Assembly: GCF_001854325.1 (NCBI RefSeq)
Contig: NZ_CP017754.1
Coordinates: forward strand, 3,844,001 to 3,908,000
Length of the DNA: 64,000 bases
Reading direction: 5' to 3'
Source of the DNA: Cupriavidus malaysiensis
GTDB lineage: Bacteria > Pseudomonadota > Gammaproteobacteria > Burkholderiales > Burkholderiaceae
Shown here: positions 18,903-29,288 of the stretch, in pieces
Numbering within the stretch: the stretch's first letter is position 1
How the letters are laid out: the number at the start of each line of letters is the position of its first letter
Notes under the pieces: model-generated
The model's database searches: none
Told to the model about the DNA's origin: nothing
What the model saw: the letters and a program-made list of their open reading frames with translations, nothing else
Made by a program: the position numbers and the translations under genes

Positions 18903-19787
18903 ATGACCACCGTCGCCTTCATCGGCCTCGGCGCCATGGGCACGCCCATGGTGCGCCACCTGCTCGCCGCCGGCCACTCCGTGCGCGCCTTCGTGCGCCG
19001 TCCCGAGGCCGCCGAAGCGGCCCGCGCACTTGGCGCCGAGCCGTTCTTCACACCGGCCGAGGCCGCCCGGGGCGCCGCCGTCGTCTTCACCAACGTGACC
19101 TCGTCCGAGGACGTGCGCGCCGTACTGCTCGGCGCGCAGGGTGTTGTCGAAGGTGCGTCCGCCGGCACCATCTGCGTCGACCACAGCACCATCTCGCCGA
19201 TCGTCACGCGCGAGATCGCCGTGCAGCTCGCCGAACGCTGCATCGAGGCGCTCGACTGCCCGGTCTCGGGCGGCACCGCCGGCGCCGAGGCGGCCAGCCT
19301 GACCATCATGGTGGGTGGCAAGGCCGAGGTCCTGGAACGCGTGCGCCCGTTGCTGGCGCTGCTGGGCAAGACCATCACCCATATCGGCGACCATGGCGCA
19401 GGCCAGGTGGCCAAGCTGTGCAACCAGATCGCCCAGGTGGTCAATATCGAGGGCATCGCCGAAGCCATGCGCTTCGCGCGGGCCCAGCAGGTCGACACCG
19501 GCCGCGTGCTGCAGGCGATGGCCACCGGCATGGCGGGCAGCCGCATGCTCGACCTGTGCGGCCCCAAGATGGTCGCGCAGGACTTCCGCGCCGGCATCGA
19601 GGCCAGGCTGCACGACAAGGACTTCGGCCTGGCCGGCGACATCGCCGCCGAGCTGGGGCTGGCCCTGCCGGCCATGCAGGCCACCGCCGGGCAGCTCGCC
19701 AGGTTGATGGACAGCGGCTGGGGCAAGGATGACACCTCGTCGCTGCTGCGCGTGCTCGAACTGGACACGGCGCCGAAGCGGGGCTGA
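18903..19787 (+). CDS. NAD(P)-dependent beta-hydroxyacid dehydrogenase family oxidoreductase
   Basis: A 294-residue enzyme of the 3-hydroxyisobutyrate dehydrogenase family. The nucleotide-binding motif GLGAMG is at 8-13, the substrate-binding segment DCPVSGGTAGAE at 118-129, and the catalytic lysine at 171 in KLCNQ. Members oxidise 3-hydroxyisobutyrate, tartronate semialdehyde or similar short hydroxyacids; which one applies cannot be seen. It follows the solitary binding-protein gene by 118 bp in the same direction, so cotranscription is possible but unproven. Confidence 0.9.
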   Translation: MTTVAFIGLGAMGTPMVRHLLAAGHSVRAFVRRPEAAEAARALGAEPFFTPAEAARGAAVVFTNVTSSEDVRAVLLGAQGVVEGASAGTICVDHSTISPIVTREIAVQLAERCIEALDCPVSGGTAGAEAASLTIMVGGKAEVLERVRPLLALLGKTITHIGDHGAGQVAKLCNQIAQVVNIEGIAEAMRFARAQQVDTGRVLQAMATGMAGSRMLDLCGPKMVAQDFRAGIEARLHDKDFGLAGDIAAELGLALPAMQATAGQLARLMDSGWGKDDTSSLLRVLELDTAPKRG

Positions 19788-19867
19788 GTGGCACGCGGAA
19801 GCGCAGCGTGCGGCGGTATCCGGCGCGATAATCCGCCCATGTCCCCTCCTTCGCCCCGCTTCCGCCC

Positions 19868-20230
19868 ATGGTAGTCAAGCGACACCTGCGCGCCGGGCAC
19901 GACGCGCAGCAGGGCCCGCCGCTTGCGGCGGCGCCGGCGGCGCCGGCCAGCTGTCCGCTGTGCGGCCGGCTGCTGGTGCCCGGCCCCAGCACCGACCTGC
20001 ACCACCCGGTGCCGCGCAGCCAGGGCGGGCGCGAGGTGGTCGAGATGCACCGGGTCTGCCACCAGAAGATCCACTCCGTCTTCAGCGAAGCCGAGCTCGC
20101 CGCCACCTACCACGACTGGAGGCGCCTGCGCAGCCACCCCGCCATCGCCGACTTCATCCGCTGGATCGCCCGCAAGCCGCCGGAGTTCTACGACCGCAGC
20201 CGCACCACGCTGGCACGGCGCGGGCGCTAG
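19868..20230 (+). CDS. HNH endonuclease domain protein
   Basis: A small protein of 120 residues with a compact HNH nuclease module: a zinc pair Cys29/Cys32 (CPLCGR), the catalytic DLHHPVPRSQGG at 43-54 and a second metal half MHRVCHQKIH at 60-69. The C-terminal 40 residues are helical with aromatic residues. Similar short HNH proteins occur as chromosomal single genes in Burkholderiales and in mobile elements; here no transposase, integrase or restriction partner is nearby. It ends 88 bp before tRNA-Leu. Nuclease activity is likely; biological role is unknown. Confidence 0.85.
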   Translation: MVVKRHLRAGHDAQQGPPLAAAPAAPASCPLCGRLLVPGPSTDLHHPVPRSQGGREVVEMHRVCHQKIHSVFSEAELAATYHDWRRLRSHPAIADFIRWIARKPPEFYDRSRTTLARRGR

Positions 20231-20248
20231 GCCCGCCCCCGGCTTCTG

Positions 20249-20277
20249 TTGTGGGTCCAGGCGAAATCGGGCATAAT
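20249..20277 (+). promoter_or_regulatory. promoter of tRNA-Leu
   Basis: TTGTGG at 20249-20254 and CATAAT at 20272-20277 are separated by 17 bp. They place the transcript start about 35 bases before the mature tRNA. Confidence 0.6.
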
Positions 20278-20318
20278 CCCCGGCTCGGCATGGCACCAGC
20301 GTGGTGCCGACAGCCACC

Positions 20319-20403
20319 GCCCGGGTGGTGAAACAGGTAGACGCAGGGGACTCAAAATCCCCCGCCGCAAGGCGTGCCGGTTCGAGTCCGGCCCCGGGCA
20401 CCA
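20319..20403 (+). tRNA. tRNA-Leu (anticodon CAA)
   Basis: An 85-base class II tRNA. The acceptor stem pairs GCCCGGG (20319-20325) with CCCGGGC (20393-20399), followed by discriminator A and an encoded CCA. The anticodon arm is GGGGA-CTCAAAA-TCCCC with anticodon CAA at 20353-20355. A long variable arm and the T-loop TTCGAGT are present. It decodes UUG. Confidence 0.97.
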
Positions 20404-20410
20404 GAATCCA

Positions 20411-20436
20411 GGCCCTTCCGCAAGGAAGGGCCTTTT
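20411..20436 (+). terminator. intrinsic terminator of tRNA-Leu
   Basis: GGCCCTTCC pairs with GGAAGGGCC across a short GCAA-type loop, followed by TTTT. It begins eight bases after the CCA end. Confidence 0.88.
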
Positions 20437-20440
20437 CATT

Positions 20441-20485
20441 GGCGCCCTCATCATTGGCGGCCTCATCATTGGTGCCTTGATCGGC
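20441..20485 (+). repeat. three imperfect 15-bp tandem repeats
   Basis: GGCGCCCTCATCATT (20441-20455), GGCGGCCTCATCATT (20456-20470) and the diverged GGTGCCTTGATCGGC (20471-20485) follow directly on the tRNA terminator. In one frame they would read as alternating Gly and aliphatic residues, but no start codon or ribosome site supports translation. Confidence 0.7.
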
Positions 20486-20497
20486 ACGCCGGCCGCC

Positions 20498-20821
20498 TCA
20501 CAGCGGCCCGGGCAAGGCCTTCAGGCCGATCCACATGGCGCCGATGACCACGTTGATCGGCACGCTCAGGACGCCCGGCACGTAGAAGACGGCCGACAGC
20601 CCCGGCGCGCTCAACATCAGTTCGACGAAGCCACCCAGGGCGTAGCACAGCAGCCCGCAGCCCAGCCATCGCCGCATATAGGTCGGCAGCCAGCGTGACT
20701 GCGACTGGTTGAAGCGCCAGGCCGCGGAGCGCTCGAGCAGGTTGCCGCGGCTGGCGTCCTTGAACAGCCAGCTGAAGAAGAAATAGCGATACAGCAGGGT
20801 GCGGAAGGCAAGGTCTTGCAT
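20498..20821 (-). CDS. small membrane protein of unknown function
   Basis: A 107-residue protein not recognised as a named family. The first 50 residues are Arg- and aromatic-rich (MQDLAFRTLLYRYFFFSWLF, then an RGNLLERSAAWRFNQ segment). Residues 52-100 form two hydrophobic helices (GCGLLCYALGGFVELML and VPINVVIGAMWIGLKAL) suited to a two-pass membrane protein with a cytoplasmic N-terminus. Start: the ATG at 20821 is preceded by AAGGAG seven bases upstream; longer in-frame starts lack this. It is transcribed alone, toward tRNA-Leu. Confidence 0.75.
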   Translation of the reverse strand: MQDLAFRTLLYRYFFFSWLFKDASRGNLLERSAAWRFNQSQSRWLPTYMRRWLGCGLLCYALGGFVELMLSAPGLSAVFYVPGVLSVPINVVIGAMWIGLKALPGPL

Positions 20822-21222
20822 GATGGCTCCTTGGGGCCGGACACCCATGGCGTTGCCGCCACGCATCCGCACCCGCGCCGACACGCCGCCCGGCCGTGCA
20901 GGGCCCGGGGGGCGGCCCCTGGAGATGGCGCGGACGCGCCCATCCCGATCGCTTGCAGGATCGCGGCGGCCCGTGCATCCCGCCGCTTGCCGCAAGACGA
21001 TGGCAGCGTGCCCGCGCCAGGCTCCGGCGGGCCCGAGCCTGGCCACCGCGGGCATGCCGCTGCCTCGTATGCTTCAGCCTATCAAGGATTTGCCGCCTCG
21101 GCGGGCTTGGTTACAGGATGCGGGGCACGCCCCCCGGCCTGCACCACGAGCGCGCATGAAAAAGGCCCTTGCCAGGCAAGGGCCCTGCTCCGGCCTGGCG
21201 CGCAGCGGCCGCGCCGGCGCCC
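20822..21222. other. intergenic region
   Basis: About 400 bp between the small membrane protein gene and the serine hydrolase, both on the minus strand. It holds the hydrolase terminator (separate entry) and must hold the promoter of the small gene, but I see no clear -35/-10 pair. Open frames here have no family features. Confidence 0.5.
21156..21184 (-). terminator. intrinsic terminator of the serine hydrolase gene
   Basis: GGCCCTTGC at 21164-21172 and GCAAGGGCC at 21176-21184 form a 9-bp stem with a 3-base loop. On the minus strand the stem is followed by TTTTT. It lies 39 bp past the hydrolase stop. Confidence 0.85.
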
Positions 21223-22476
21223 TCAGCGCGCCCGGCCCGGCTCGGTGATGGCGCTGTAGACCAGCGTGCGCAACTGACGCCGCACCGGATAGGCGGACGA
21301 AGGCAGCAACTGGGTCAGGAACAGGCCGATCAGGTCCTCCTTGGGGTCCACCCAGAAGAAGGTGCTGGCCGCTCCGCCCCAGAAGAAATCGCCCTCGCTG
21401 CCCGGGATCAGCGTGGTGGCCGGGGTCACCGTGGTGGCGAAACCGAGGCCGAAGCCGACGCCGTCATAGGTGGCTTCGCTGAACATCGAGCGCGACATGC
21501 TCGGCAGGTCGGCGCCGCCGGGCAGGTGGTTGGCCGTCATCAGGGCCAGCGTCTTCGGTCCCAGCAGGCGCACCCCATCCAGTTCGCCACCCTGCAGCAG
21601 CATGCGGGCGAAGCGCATATAGTCGGCCGCGGTCGAAACCAGGCCACCGCCGCCGGAGACGAAGCCGGGTGGCTTCAGATAAGGACTGGTGCGGGGATCG
21701 TCCTGCAGCACCGGCCCCTTGTCCGACAACACCTTCGAGCCCAGCGCGCCGACCGCGTAACAGGCGCAGAAGCGCGCGGCCTTCTCTTCCGGCACGTGGA
21801 ACGCGGTGTCGATCATGCCCAGGGGATCGAAGATGCGCTCCTTCAGGAAGGTCTCGAACGGCATGCCGCTGACCTTGCCGACCAGGTAGCCCAGCACGTC
21901 GGTGGAGACCGAGTAGTTCCAGGCTTCGCCGGGCGAGAATTCGAGCGGCAGCGTGGCCAGCTTCTCGATCATCTCGTCGAGGGTACCGGCGGTGGCCAGC
22001 TCGCCCAGCTTGAGCTTGCGGTAGGCGGCATCGACGTTGGAGTTCTGCTGGAAGCCATAGGTCAGGCCGGAGGTGTGGCGCAGCAGGTCCACCACCAGCA
22101 TGGGACGGGCCACCGGGCGCGTCTGGAAGCTCTCCATGAAGCCGCCCGCGTACACGCCCAGGTTCGCCCACGCGGGAATGTACTTGCTGACGGGATCGTC
22201 CAGGGCGATCTTGCACTCCTCGACCAGCATCATGATCGCCACCGAGGTGACGGGCTTGCTCATCGAATAGATGCGGAAGATGGAATCCTCGGCCAGCGGC
22301 ACCTGGCGCTCGCGATCAGCCAGCCCCAGCACCGAATTCAGCGCCAGTTCACCGCGCCGCCATACCTGGACCAGGGCGCCGGGGAGCTTGCCGCTGGCGA
22401 CATAGGCGTCGTCGATGAAACGTTCGATCCGGCCCAGCCGCTCGCGGGACATCCCTTGCGTTTCCCTGCCTTGCAT
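21223..22476 (-). CDS. serine hydrolase, beta-lactamase class C / EstB esterase family
   Basis: A 417-residue hydrolase with the penicillin-binding fold. The nucleophile motif SMSK is at 71-74, the tyrosine motif YSVS at 188-191 (Ser replaces Asn of class C lactamases, as in many esterases), and WGG near 365 takes the place of the third-box KTG. It has no signal peptide, so it is probably cytoplasmic and an esterase rather than a lactamase. Start: GAGGAG lies eight bases before the ATG at 22476 but only two before the ATG at 22482, so 22476 is preferred. It is a single gene; substrate unknown. Confidence 0.88.
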   Translation of the reverse strand: MQGRETQGMSRERLGRIERFIDDAYVASGKLPGALVQVWRRGELALNSVLGLADRERQVPLAEDSIFRIYSMSKPVTSVAIMMLVEECKIALDDPVSKYIPAWANLGVYAGGFMESFQTRPVARPMLVVDLLRHTSGLTYGFQQNSNVDAAYRKLKLGELATAGTLDEMIEKLATLPLEFSPGEAWNYSVSTDVLGYLVGKVSGMPFETFLKERIFDPLGMIDTAFHVPEEKAARFCACYAVGALGSKVLSDKGPVLQDDPRTSPYLKPPGFVSGGGGLVSTAADYMRFARMLLQGGELDGVRLLGPKTLALMTANHLPGGADLPSMSRSMFSEATYDGVGFGLGFATTVTPATTLIPGSEGDFFWGGAASTFFWVDPKEDLIGLFLTQLLPSSAYPVRRQLRTLVYSAITEPGRAR

Positions 22477-23182
22477 ATCCATGTCTCCTCCATATCCTTG
22501 CCTTCACGCCCTCGCCGCCGGCACCGGCGCGGGTGCCGGCGTGGTACGGGCCGCCCCTTGCGGTGCACGCGGCGGCCCGTCCCGCGTGCATGGCACGCAG
22601 TCGCGAGGACACCGTTGATGCGAATGTGAATGCGAGCGGGCGGATCGCCGGCCGTTGCGCACCCCGCCATCATGACATCGGCAGCCCTCCCGCGCCAAGC
22701 GCGGCGCGAGCGGCACCGCGACGGTGCATGCGCGCGGCCTGGGAGGCGGAGGGGAATCGCCCGTTGGGCTGCCGCGGGACAGTGGCGGCAGGCGGCCCGC
22801 CGATGCGGTCGAAAGGGCTGACCCAGGCAATGCAGCCGATGGAGCCGATGGAGCCGATGCGCCGGGATGCCGCCGCCGGCAGGTGAAGGACCGCTCAACC
22901 CCGCAAATTCTCGACAGTCCTCCGGGCTGCCCCGGCGGCCGGCTCTCGGGCCGGCTCACCGGCCCCGCCTGCCTTGACGGCGGCGGAACCGCAACCTGTC
23001 CGACCTGCCTTGCCCGATGTCGGCATCCCGGCGCGTTGCCAGTATGCGCAGGGCCGGTCCTCAGGTAAAGCAAGGAAAGCTGATGACATGCACAAGACCT
23101 CCTTATGCGAGGGGACGGCAACGCGCGCCCTGCGCGGTCGCCGCCCCGCCCGCAGGGCAGGGTCCCGGCGCGATCTCCGGCC
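22477..23182. other. gene-free region
   Basis: About 700 bp between two minus-strand genes. All open frames, on both strands, are Pro/Arg/Ala-rich and lack family features or supported starts. A 9-bp tandem repeat, GAGCCGATG, occurs at 22833-22859. I see no terminator with a T-run for hutG here. Confidence 0.6.
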
Positions 23183-24010
23183 TTACTTGCCTTCGACGAA
23201 GGCCAGCATGGTGCCGAGCATGTCGCGCAGCACCGGCTGCAGCGCAGTGGCGCGCGGCGCGTCGTAGGCGAAGGGGTATTGCTCGCTCATATAGGCACAC
23301 TGCGCCAGTTCGAGCTGCACGGCATGCACGCCTTGCTGCGGCTGGCCGTAGAAGCGCGTGATGTGGCCGCCCTTGTAGCGGCCGTTGAGCACTGCGGTGT
23401 GGCCCGGCACGGCCTGTGCGATGGCCAGCAGGCGATCGGCCAGGCCCTTGTCGCAACTGGCGCCGTTGGCGCTGCCCAGGTTGAAGTCGGGCAGCCTGCC
23501 CTCGAAGAAGCGCGGCAGCACCGAGCGGATCGAGTGCGCTTCCCACAACGCCACGGTGCCATGCTCGGCGCGCAGGCGGGCCAGTTCTCCGGCCAGCGCG
23601 GCATGATAGGGATGCCAGACCGCATCGCGGCGCGCGGCGATCTCGGCGTCGTCCGGGCCGGCGCCCGTACCGGCGTAGACCGGCGTCTTGTCGAAAGTAT
23701 CGACCGGGCACAGGCCGGTGGTGTCCTGCCCGGGATAGAGATTGGCGTTGTCGGGCGGACGGTTCAGGTCGATCACATAGCGCGAGTGCGTGGCGGCCAG
23801 GATGGAGGCGCCCATCTCGCGCGCGAAGTCGTACAGGCGTTCCAGGTGCCAGTCGGTATCCGGCACGGTGCGCGCCTCGTCGGTGAAGCGCTCGGCCAGC
23901 GCAGCCGGCACGTAGGTGCCGACGTGCGGCATCGACACCAGCAGCGGACGCGTGCCACGGTGCAGCGTGAAAGCGGGCTTGTCGGTGGAAAAGAGAGGCT
24001 GGGTGGACAT
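23183..24010 (-). CDS. hutG: N-formylglutamate deformylase
   Basis: Last enzyme of the five-step histidine pathway; hydrolyses N-formyl-L-glutamate to glutamate and formate in the cytoplasm. The 275-residue protein shows family blocks LLVSMPHVGTYVP (about 23-35, metal-binding His), YVIDLNRPPDNANLYPGQ (about 78-95), LWEAHSIRSVLPRFFEG (about 155-171) and GRYKGGHITRFYG (about 210-222). It ends the hutU-D-I-F-G series and lies 47 bp after hutF. The presence of HutF and HutG together, not the formiminoglutamase type, defines the route to glutamate. Confidence 0.95.
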   Translation of the reverse strand: MSTQPLFSTDKPAFTLHRGTRPLLVSMPHVGTYVPAALAERFTDEARTVPDTDWHLERLYDFAREMGASILAATHSRYVIDLNRPPDNANLYPGQDTTGLCPVDTFDKTPVYAGTGAGPDDAEIAARRDAVWHPYHAALAGELARLRAEHGTVALWEAHSIRSVLPRFFEGRLPDFNLGSANGASCDKGLADRLLAIAQAVPGHTAVLNGRYKGGHITRFYGQPQQGVHAVQLELAQCAYMSEQYPFAYDAPRATALQPVLRDMLGTMLAFVEGK

Positions 24011-24057
24011 CTTGTTCTCGGTGGAGTGCGGCGGCCCGGAGGCCGCCGCGGCCGGTT

Positions 24058-25452
24058 TCAGTCGGTCAGCAGGCCGGCGCGCGCGGCGGCGAAGGCACGG
24101 CCGGCCTCCGCCTGCAGCGGGTGGACGCCGTGCCGCACGCGGCTGCGGCCGGCGGTGCGGACGTCCGCTAGTGTCTCATGACCGTGGTTGGCGAACACAT
24201 GGGCCGCCAGTGCCTGCGCCCCGCCCAGCCCGGCCAGCGCCGGGTGCGCGCCATCCAGCACGACGAAATCGGCGCGCTGGCCCGGAGCCAGCCCCGCCAC
24301 GGAGCGGCCGGCCGCCCGCGCGCCGCCGGCGACGGCCTCCAGGTAGAGGCGGTCCGCCACCTGGGGATGGGTCTCCGATGCGAGCACGTTGCGCCGCTGC
24401 AGCGCCAGGCGCTGGCCATACTCGAACAGGCGCAGTTCCTCGGCCACGCTGACGCTGGCATGGCTGTCCGAGCCGATGCCCCAGGCGCCGCCCTGCGACA
24501 GGTAGGGGGCCGCGTCGAACACACCGTCGCCCAGGTTGGCCTCCGTGGTGGGGCAGATGCCGGCCACCGCGCCGCTGTGGGCCAGCCGGCGGCGCTCGTC
24601 CCAGTCCATGTGGGTAGCGTGCACCAGGCACCAGCGCGCATCGACCTGGGCATGCTCGAACAGCCAGTCGACCGGACGCGCGCCGGTGGTGGCCAGGCAT
24701 TCATCGACCTCGCGCTGCTGCTCGGCGATATGGATGTGGACCGGCGCTTGCGCATCCAGCGCATGCAGGCCCGCCACGGCCTCGGCCAGCGCCTGCGGCG
24801 GCACCGCGCGCAGCGAATGCGGCGCCAGCCCCAGGCGCGCGCGGTCGCCATCGCACTCGCCTGCCAGCCGCTGCAGCAAGCCCATCATGGCATCGGTGCC
24901 AAGCAGGAAGCGGCGCTGCTCCGGCAGCGCCGGCCTGCCGCCGAAGCCGGCGGTCTGGTACAGCACCGGCAGCAGCGTGATGCCGATGCCGGCGCGCTCG
25001 GCCGCGCGCAGCAGGCGCAACGACATCTCGGCTGGGTCGGCATAGGGCTGCCCGTCCGGATCATGATGAACGTAGTGGAACTCGCAGACGCTGGTGTAGC
25101 CGGCGCGCAGCATCTCGACATAGAGCTGGGTGGCGATGGCCTCCAGCGCCTCGGGTGTCAGGCGCAGCGCGAAGCGGTACATCAGCGTGCGCCAGCTCCA
25201 GAAGGAATCGTCGCTGCCGGTGCGGTGCTCGGTCAGTCCGGCGAAAGCGCGCTGGAAGGCGTGCGAATGCAGGTTGGCCATGCCGGGCAGGACCGCGCCC
25301 GCAGCGAGCGGCACGCCGGCCGGCGCGGCCACGCCGGCCTGCACCGTGCTCAGGCGGCCGGCCTCGTCCCAGGCCAGCAGCACATCGCGCGCCCAGCCGG
25401 ACGGCAGCAGGGCGTCGGCGGCGAACAGCCGCTGTTGCGCGACCTGGCTCAT
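24058..25452 (-). CDS. hutF: formimidoylglutamate deiminase
   Basis: Amidohydrolase-superfamily zinc enzyme that converts N-formimino-L-glutamate to N-formyl-L-glutamate plus ammonia. It has 464 residues. The metal site [11 protein letters not shown] falls near 60-70 (LHSHAF), with further ligands in HIHIAEQ (about 215), and GIGSDSHAS near 320 for the fourth ligand. The ATG at 25452 overlaps the hutI stop by 4 bp; an upstream in-frame ATG lies inside hutI. It is cotranslated with hutI. Confidence 0.95.
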   Translation of the reverse strand: MSQVAQQRLFAADALLPSGWARDVLLAWDEAGRLSTVQAGVAAPAGVPLAAGAVLPGMANLHSHAFQRAFAGLTEHRTGSDDSFWSWRTLMYRFALRLTPEALEAIATQLYVEMLRAGYTSVCEFHYVHHDPDGQPYADPAEMSLRLLRAAERAGIGITLLPVLYQTAGFGGRPALPEQRRFLLGTDAMMGLLQRLAGECDGDRARLGLAPHSLRAVPPQALAEAVAGLHALDAQAPVHIHIAEQQREVDECLATTGARPVDWLFEHAQVDARWCLVHATHMDWDERRRLAHSGAVAGICPTTEANLGDGVFDAAPYLSQGGAWGIGSDSHASVSVAEELRLFEYGQRLALQRRNVLASETHPQVADRLYLEAVAGGARAAGRSVAGLAPGQRADFVVLDGAHPALAGLGGAQALAAHVFANHGHETLADVRTAGRSRVRHGVHPLQAEAGRAFAAARAGLLTD

Positions 25453-26717
25453 GGGCGGCCTCCGTTGAAGTCGGCGCCCGCGGCCGGGAACACACGGCCC
25501 TGGCGCACCACTGCCGCCAGCGGGTTGCGGCCGAACCAGTAGGCCAGTTCGGCCGGCGTGCCGATGCGCCACAAGGCGAAATCGGCCACGCGCCCGGGCG
25601 CCAGCAGGCCGTGGCGGTCTGCGGCGCCGAGCGCGCGGGCCGCGTGGACGGTCACGCCGGCCAGGGCCTCGGGCACCGTCATGCGGAACAGGGTGCAGGC
25701 CATGTTCATCATCAGCAGCAGCGAAGTGACCGGCGAAGTGCCGGGGTTGTGGTCGGTGGAAACCGCGATCGGGACACCGTGGCGGCGCAGGGCATCGATC
25801 GGCGGCAGGTGGGTGTCGCGCAGGAAATAGTAGGCGCCCGGCAGCAGCACGGCCACCGTGCCGGCCTCGGCCATGGCGGCCACGCCCGCCTCGTCCAGAT
25901 GCTCGAGATGGTCCGCCGACAGCGCGCGATGACGCGCGGCCAGCGCGGCGCCACCGAGGTTGCTGAGCTGTTCCGCGTGCAGCTTGACCGGCAGGCCGTG
26001 GCGCGCCGCGGCCGCGAACACGCGCTCGGTCTGTGCCGGCGAGAAGCCGATCGATTCGCAGAAGGCATCGACCGCGTCGACCAGGCCCTCTGCGGCCAGC
26101 GCCGGCAGCATGGTGTCGCAGACCAGGGCGATGTAGTCGTCGGCACGCCCGGCATACTCGGGCGGCAAGGCATGGGCGCCGAGGAAGGTGGTATGCACGC
26201 TGACGCCGCAGGCCTCGCCCAGGCGGCGCGCCACGCGCAGCTGCTTGCGCTCGGCCTCCAGCGACAGGCCGTAGCCCGACTTGATCTCGAGCGCGGTGAC
26301 GCCTTCGGCCAGCAGAGGCTGCAGGCGCGCGGCGGACTGGGCGAACAGTTCGTCCTCGGTGGCCTCGCGGGTGGCGCGCACCGTGGAGACGATGCCGCCG
26401 CCGGCGCGGGCGATCTCGGCATAGTCGGCGCCGGCCAGCCGCATGGCGAACTCGTCGGCGCGCTGGCCGCCGTAGACCAGGTGGGTGTGGCAGTCGACCA
26501 GGCCGGGCGTGATCCAGGCCTGCCCGGCATCATGCCGGGTCAGTCCGGCGAAGGCCCGCGGCAGCGCCGCGGCCGTACCCAGCCAGGCGATGCGCCCGTC
26601 CTGCACCACCAGCGCGCCATCGCGGATGGCGTGCGCGGGATCGCCGTCGGGCAGCAGGTGGCAACTGTGCCAGACGCCGTCCGCGGACGGCGCCGTGCGG
26701 ATGCTGGGCAGGATCAT
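25449..26717 (-). CDS. hutI: imidazolonepropionase
   Basis: Amidohydrolase of histidine breakdown that opens 4-imidazolone-5-propionate to N-formimino-L-glutamate. The 422-residue protein has the metal motif [10 protein letters not shown] (about 75-84), the ligand region KLHAEQLSN (about 245), [12 protein letters not shown] (about 265-276) and [10 protein letters not shown] (about 325). Start: the ATG at 26717 follows GGAGAG by about 8 bases and lies only 2 bp after the hutD stop. The upstream ATG 16 codons earlier is inside hutD. The order hutD-hutI-hutF gives tightly coupled translation. Confidence 0.95.
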   Translation of the reverse strand: MILPSIRTAPSADGVWHSCHLLPDGDPAHAIRDGALVVQDGRIAWLGTAAALPRAFAGLTRHDAGQAWITPGLVDCHTHLVYGGQRADEFAMRLAGADYAEIARAGGGIVSTVRATREATEDELFAQSAARLQPLLAEGVTALEIKSGYGLSLEAERKQLRVARRLGEACGVSVHTTFLGAHALPPEYAGRADDYIALVCDTMLPALAAEGLVDAVDAFCESIGFSPAQTERVFAAAARHGLPVKLHAEQLSNLGGAALAARHRALSADHLEHLDEAGVAAMAEAGTVAVLLPGAYYFLRDTHLPPIDALRRHGVPIAVSTDHNPGTSPVTSLLLMMNMACTLFRMTVPEALAGVTVHAARALGAADRHGLLAPGRVADFALWRIGTPAELAYWFGRNPLAAVVRQGRVFPAAGADFNGGRP

Positions 26718-26719
26718 GT

Positions 26720-27384
26720 TCAGCTCTCCGTCTCCGGTTCGGGTTCCATTGTCAATTGCAGGCACAGCGGCACGCCGGGCGCCTGCGCCGGGTCGGCAGG
26801 GTCAGGGCGCAGGGCGAGACGGCCTGACCGGCTGCCGCCGGCGAGAAGCCAGCCGGAACCGGCCGCCAGCTCGAACGCGGCGGTCGACGCCTGCGGCGCG
26901 GCGCCGTCTTCACCGGCGGCAAGCCAGCGGCCGGCCACGGCCAGCAGCAACACTGCCTGCGGGCCGCCGTCCAGCGCAAAGGGCCCCCGCCGCGGCACGA
27001 GGCGCGCGCGGCAACGGCCGCGCCGGGTCATCACATTGAAGTCGCGCGTGGCGCCGTCGACCAGGGTGGCCTGCACGCCGGTCTCGCCGCAAAAAGCGAA
27101 GGGCTCGCCGGCGTCGGTCAGCGCATGGTCGAAGCTGCCGTCGTCGGCGCACAGGCGCACGCCGGCGCCGGACAGCAGCACGATCTGGCGGTCGATGCCG
27201 GGGAAGGCCGAGAACGGACCGTCGGCGGCGATATCGGCCACGCTGACGCGCCAGTCGAAGTCGTCCATGCCGGCCCCGGGCGGCCACACGGCGATCTCGC
27301 GCGTGAGGCCGCCGCCGTTCTTCCACGGCGTCGCGGCAATGTCCGCCAGCGCGAAGACGCGCGGCGGCGCGGCCCCGGGCATGC

Positions 27385-27388
<4 letters not shown>
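26720..27388 (-). CDS. hutD: HutD family protein
   Basis: A 222-residue cupin-like HutD protein. In Pseudomonas, HutD has been proposed to limit hut expression, possibly by controlling urocanate level, but its chemistry is not established to my knowledge. Family features are [17 protein letters not shown] (about 21-37) and [21 protein letters not shown] (starts about 44), followed by RQIVLLSG. The ATG at 27388 overlaps the hutU stop by 4 bp (ATGA). An ATG two codons downstream is an alternative start. Confidence 0.92.
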
Positions 27389-29097
<1,709 letters not shown>

Positions 29098-29139
29098 CTG
29101 GGGCTCCTTTGATAGGGCGGCCGCGACAGCCTCGCGGTA

Positions 29140-29163
29140 CCTGTATGTTCCTGTATATACAGG
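29140..29163. promoter_or_regulatory. HutC operator in the hutU promoter
   Basis: A perfect 14-bp palindrome, CCTGTATATACAGG, spans 29150-29163. An extra half-site CCTGTAT at 29140-29146 lies exactly one helical turn (10 bp) away. It sits 53 bp upstream of hutU and beside hutC. GntR/HutC-family regulators bind TGTATATACA-like sites. The same core recurs at 32812-32821 ahead of the ABC importer. Confidence 0.75.
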
Positions 29164-29288
29164 TTAAACCAAATCGTCCGGTGAATCCATGCCACCGGCG
29201 GAAAATCCGTCTAGGGGTCTACCCGGAGTCTGGCGTCCTGGATCGCAAATTCGTCACAAATCCGCGGAATCGGGACACCGGCCGGGCA

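Noticed and set aside
20319..20403. tRNA-Leu as attachment site of an integrated element
   Set aside because: No copy of the tRNA 3' end was noticed elsewhere in the window and no integrase gene is present; flanking genes look chromosomal.
20400..20698. A Gly/Ile/Leu-rich peptide encoded by the 15-bp repeats after tRNA-Leu
   Set aside because: The frame passes through the tRNA terminator, lacks a ribosome site and a nearby start, and continues antisense into the small membrane protein gene.
21223..22476. Beta-lactamase resistance gene
   Set aside because: The SxxK and Tyr motifs fit the superfamily, but there is no signal peptide, the class C YxN is YSVS and the KTG box is replaced by WGG, which favours a cytoplasmic esterase.
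22504..23121. Open frames in the gap between the serine hydrolase and hutG
   Set aside because: Pro/Ser/Arg-rich translations without domains, no supported start codons, and equal openness on both strands, as expected for GC-rich non-coding DNA.
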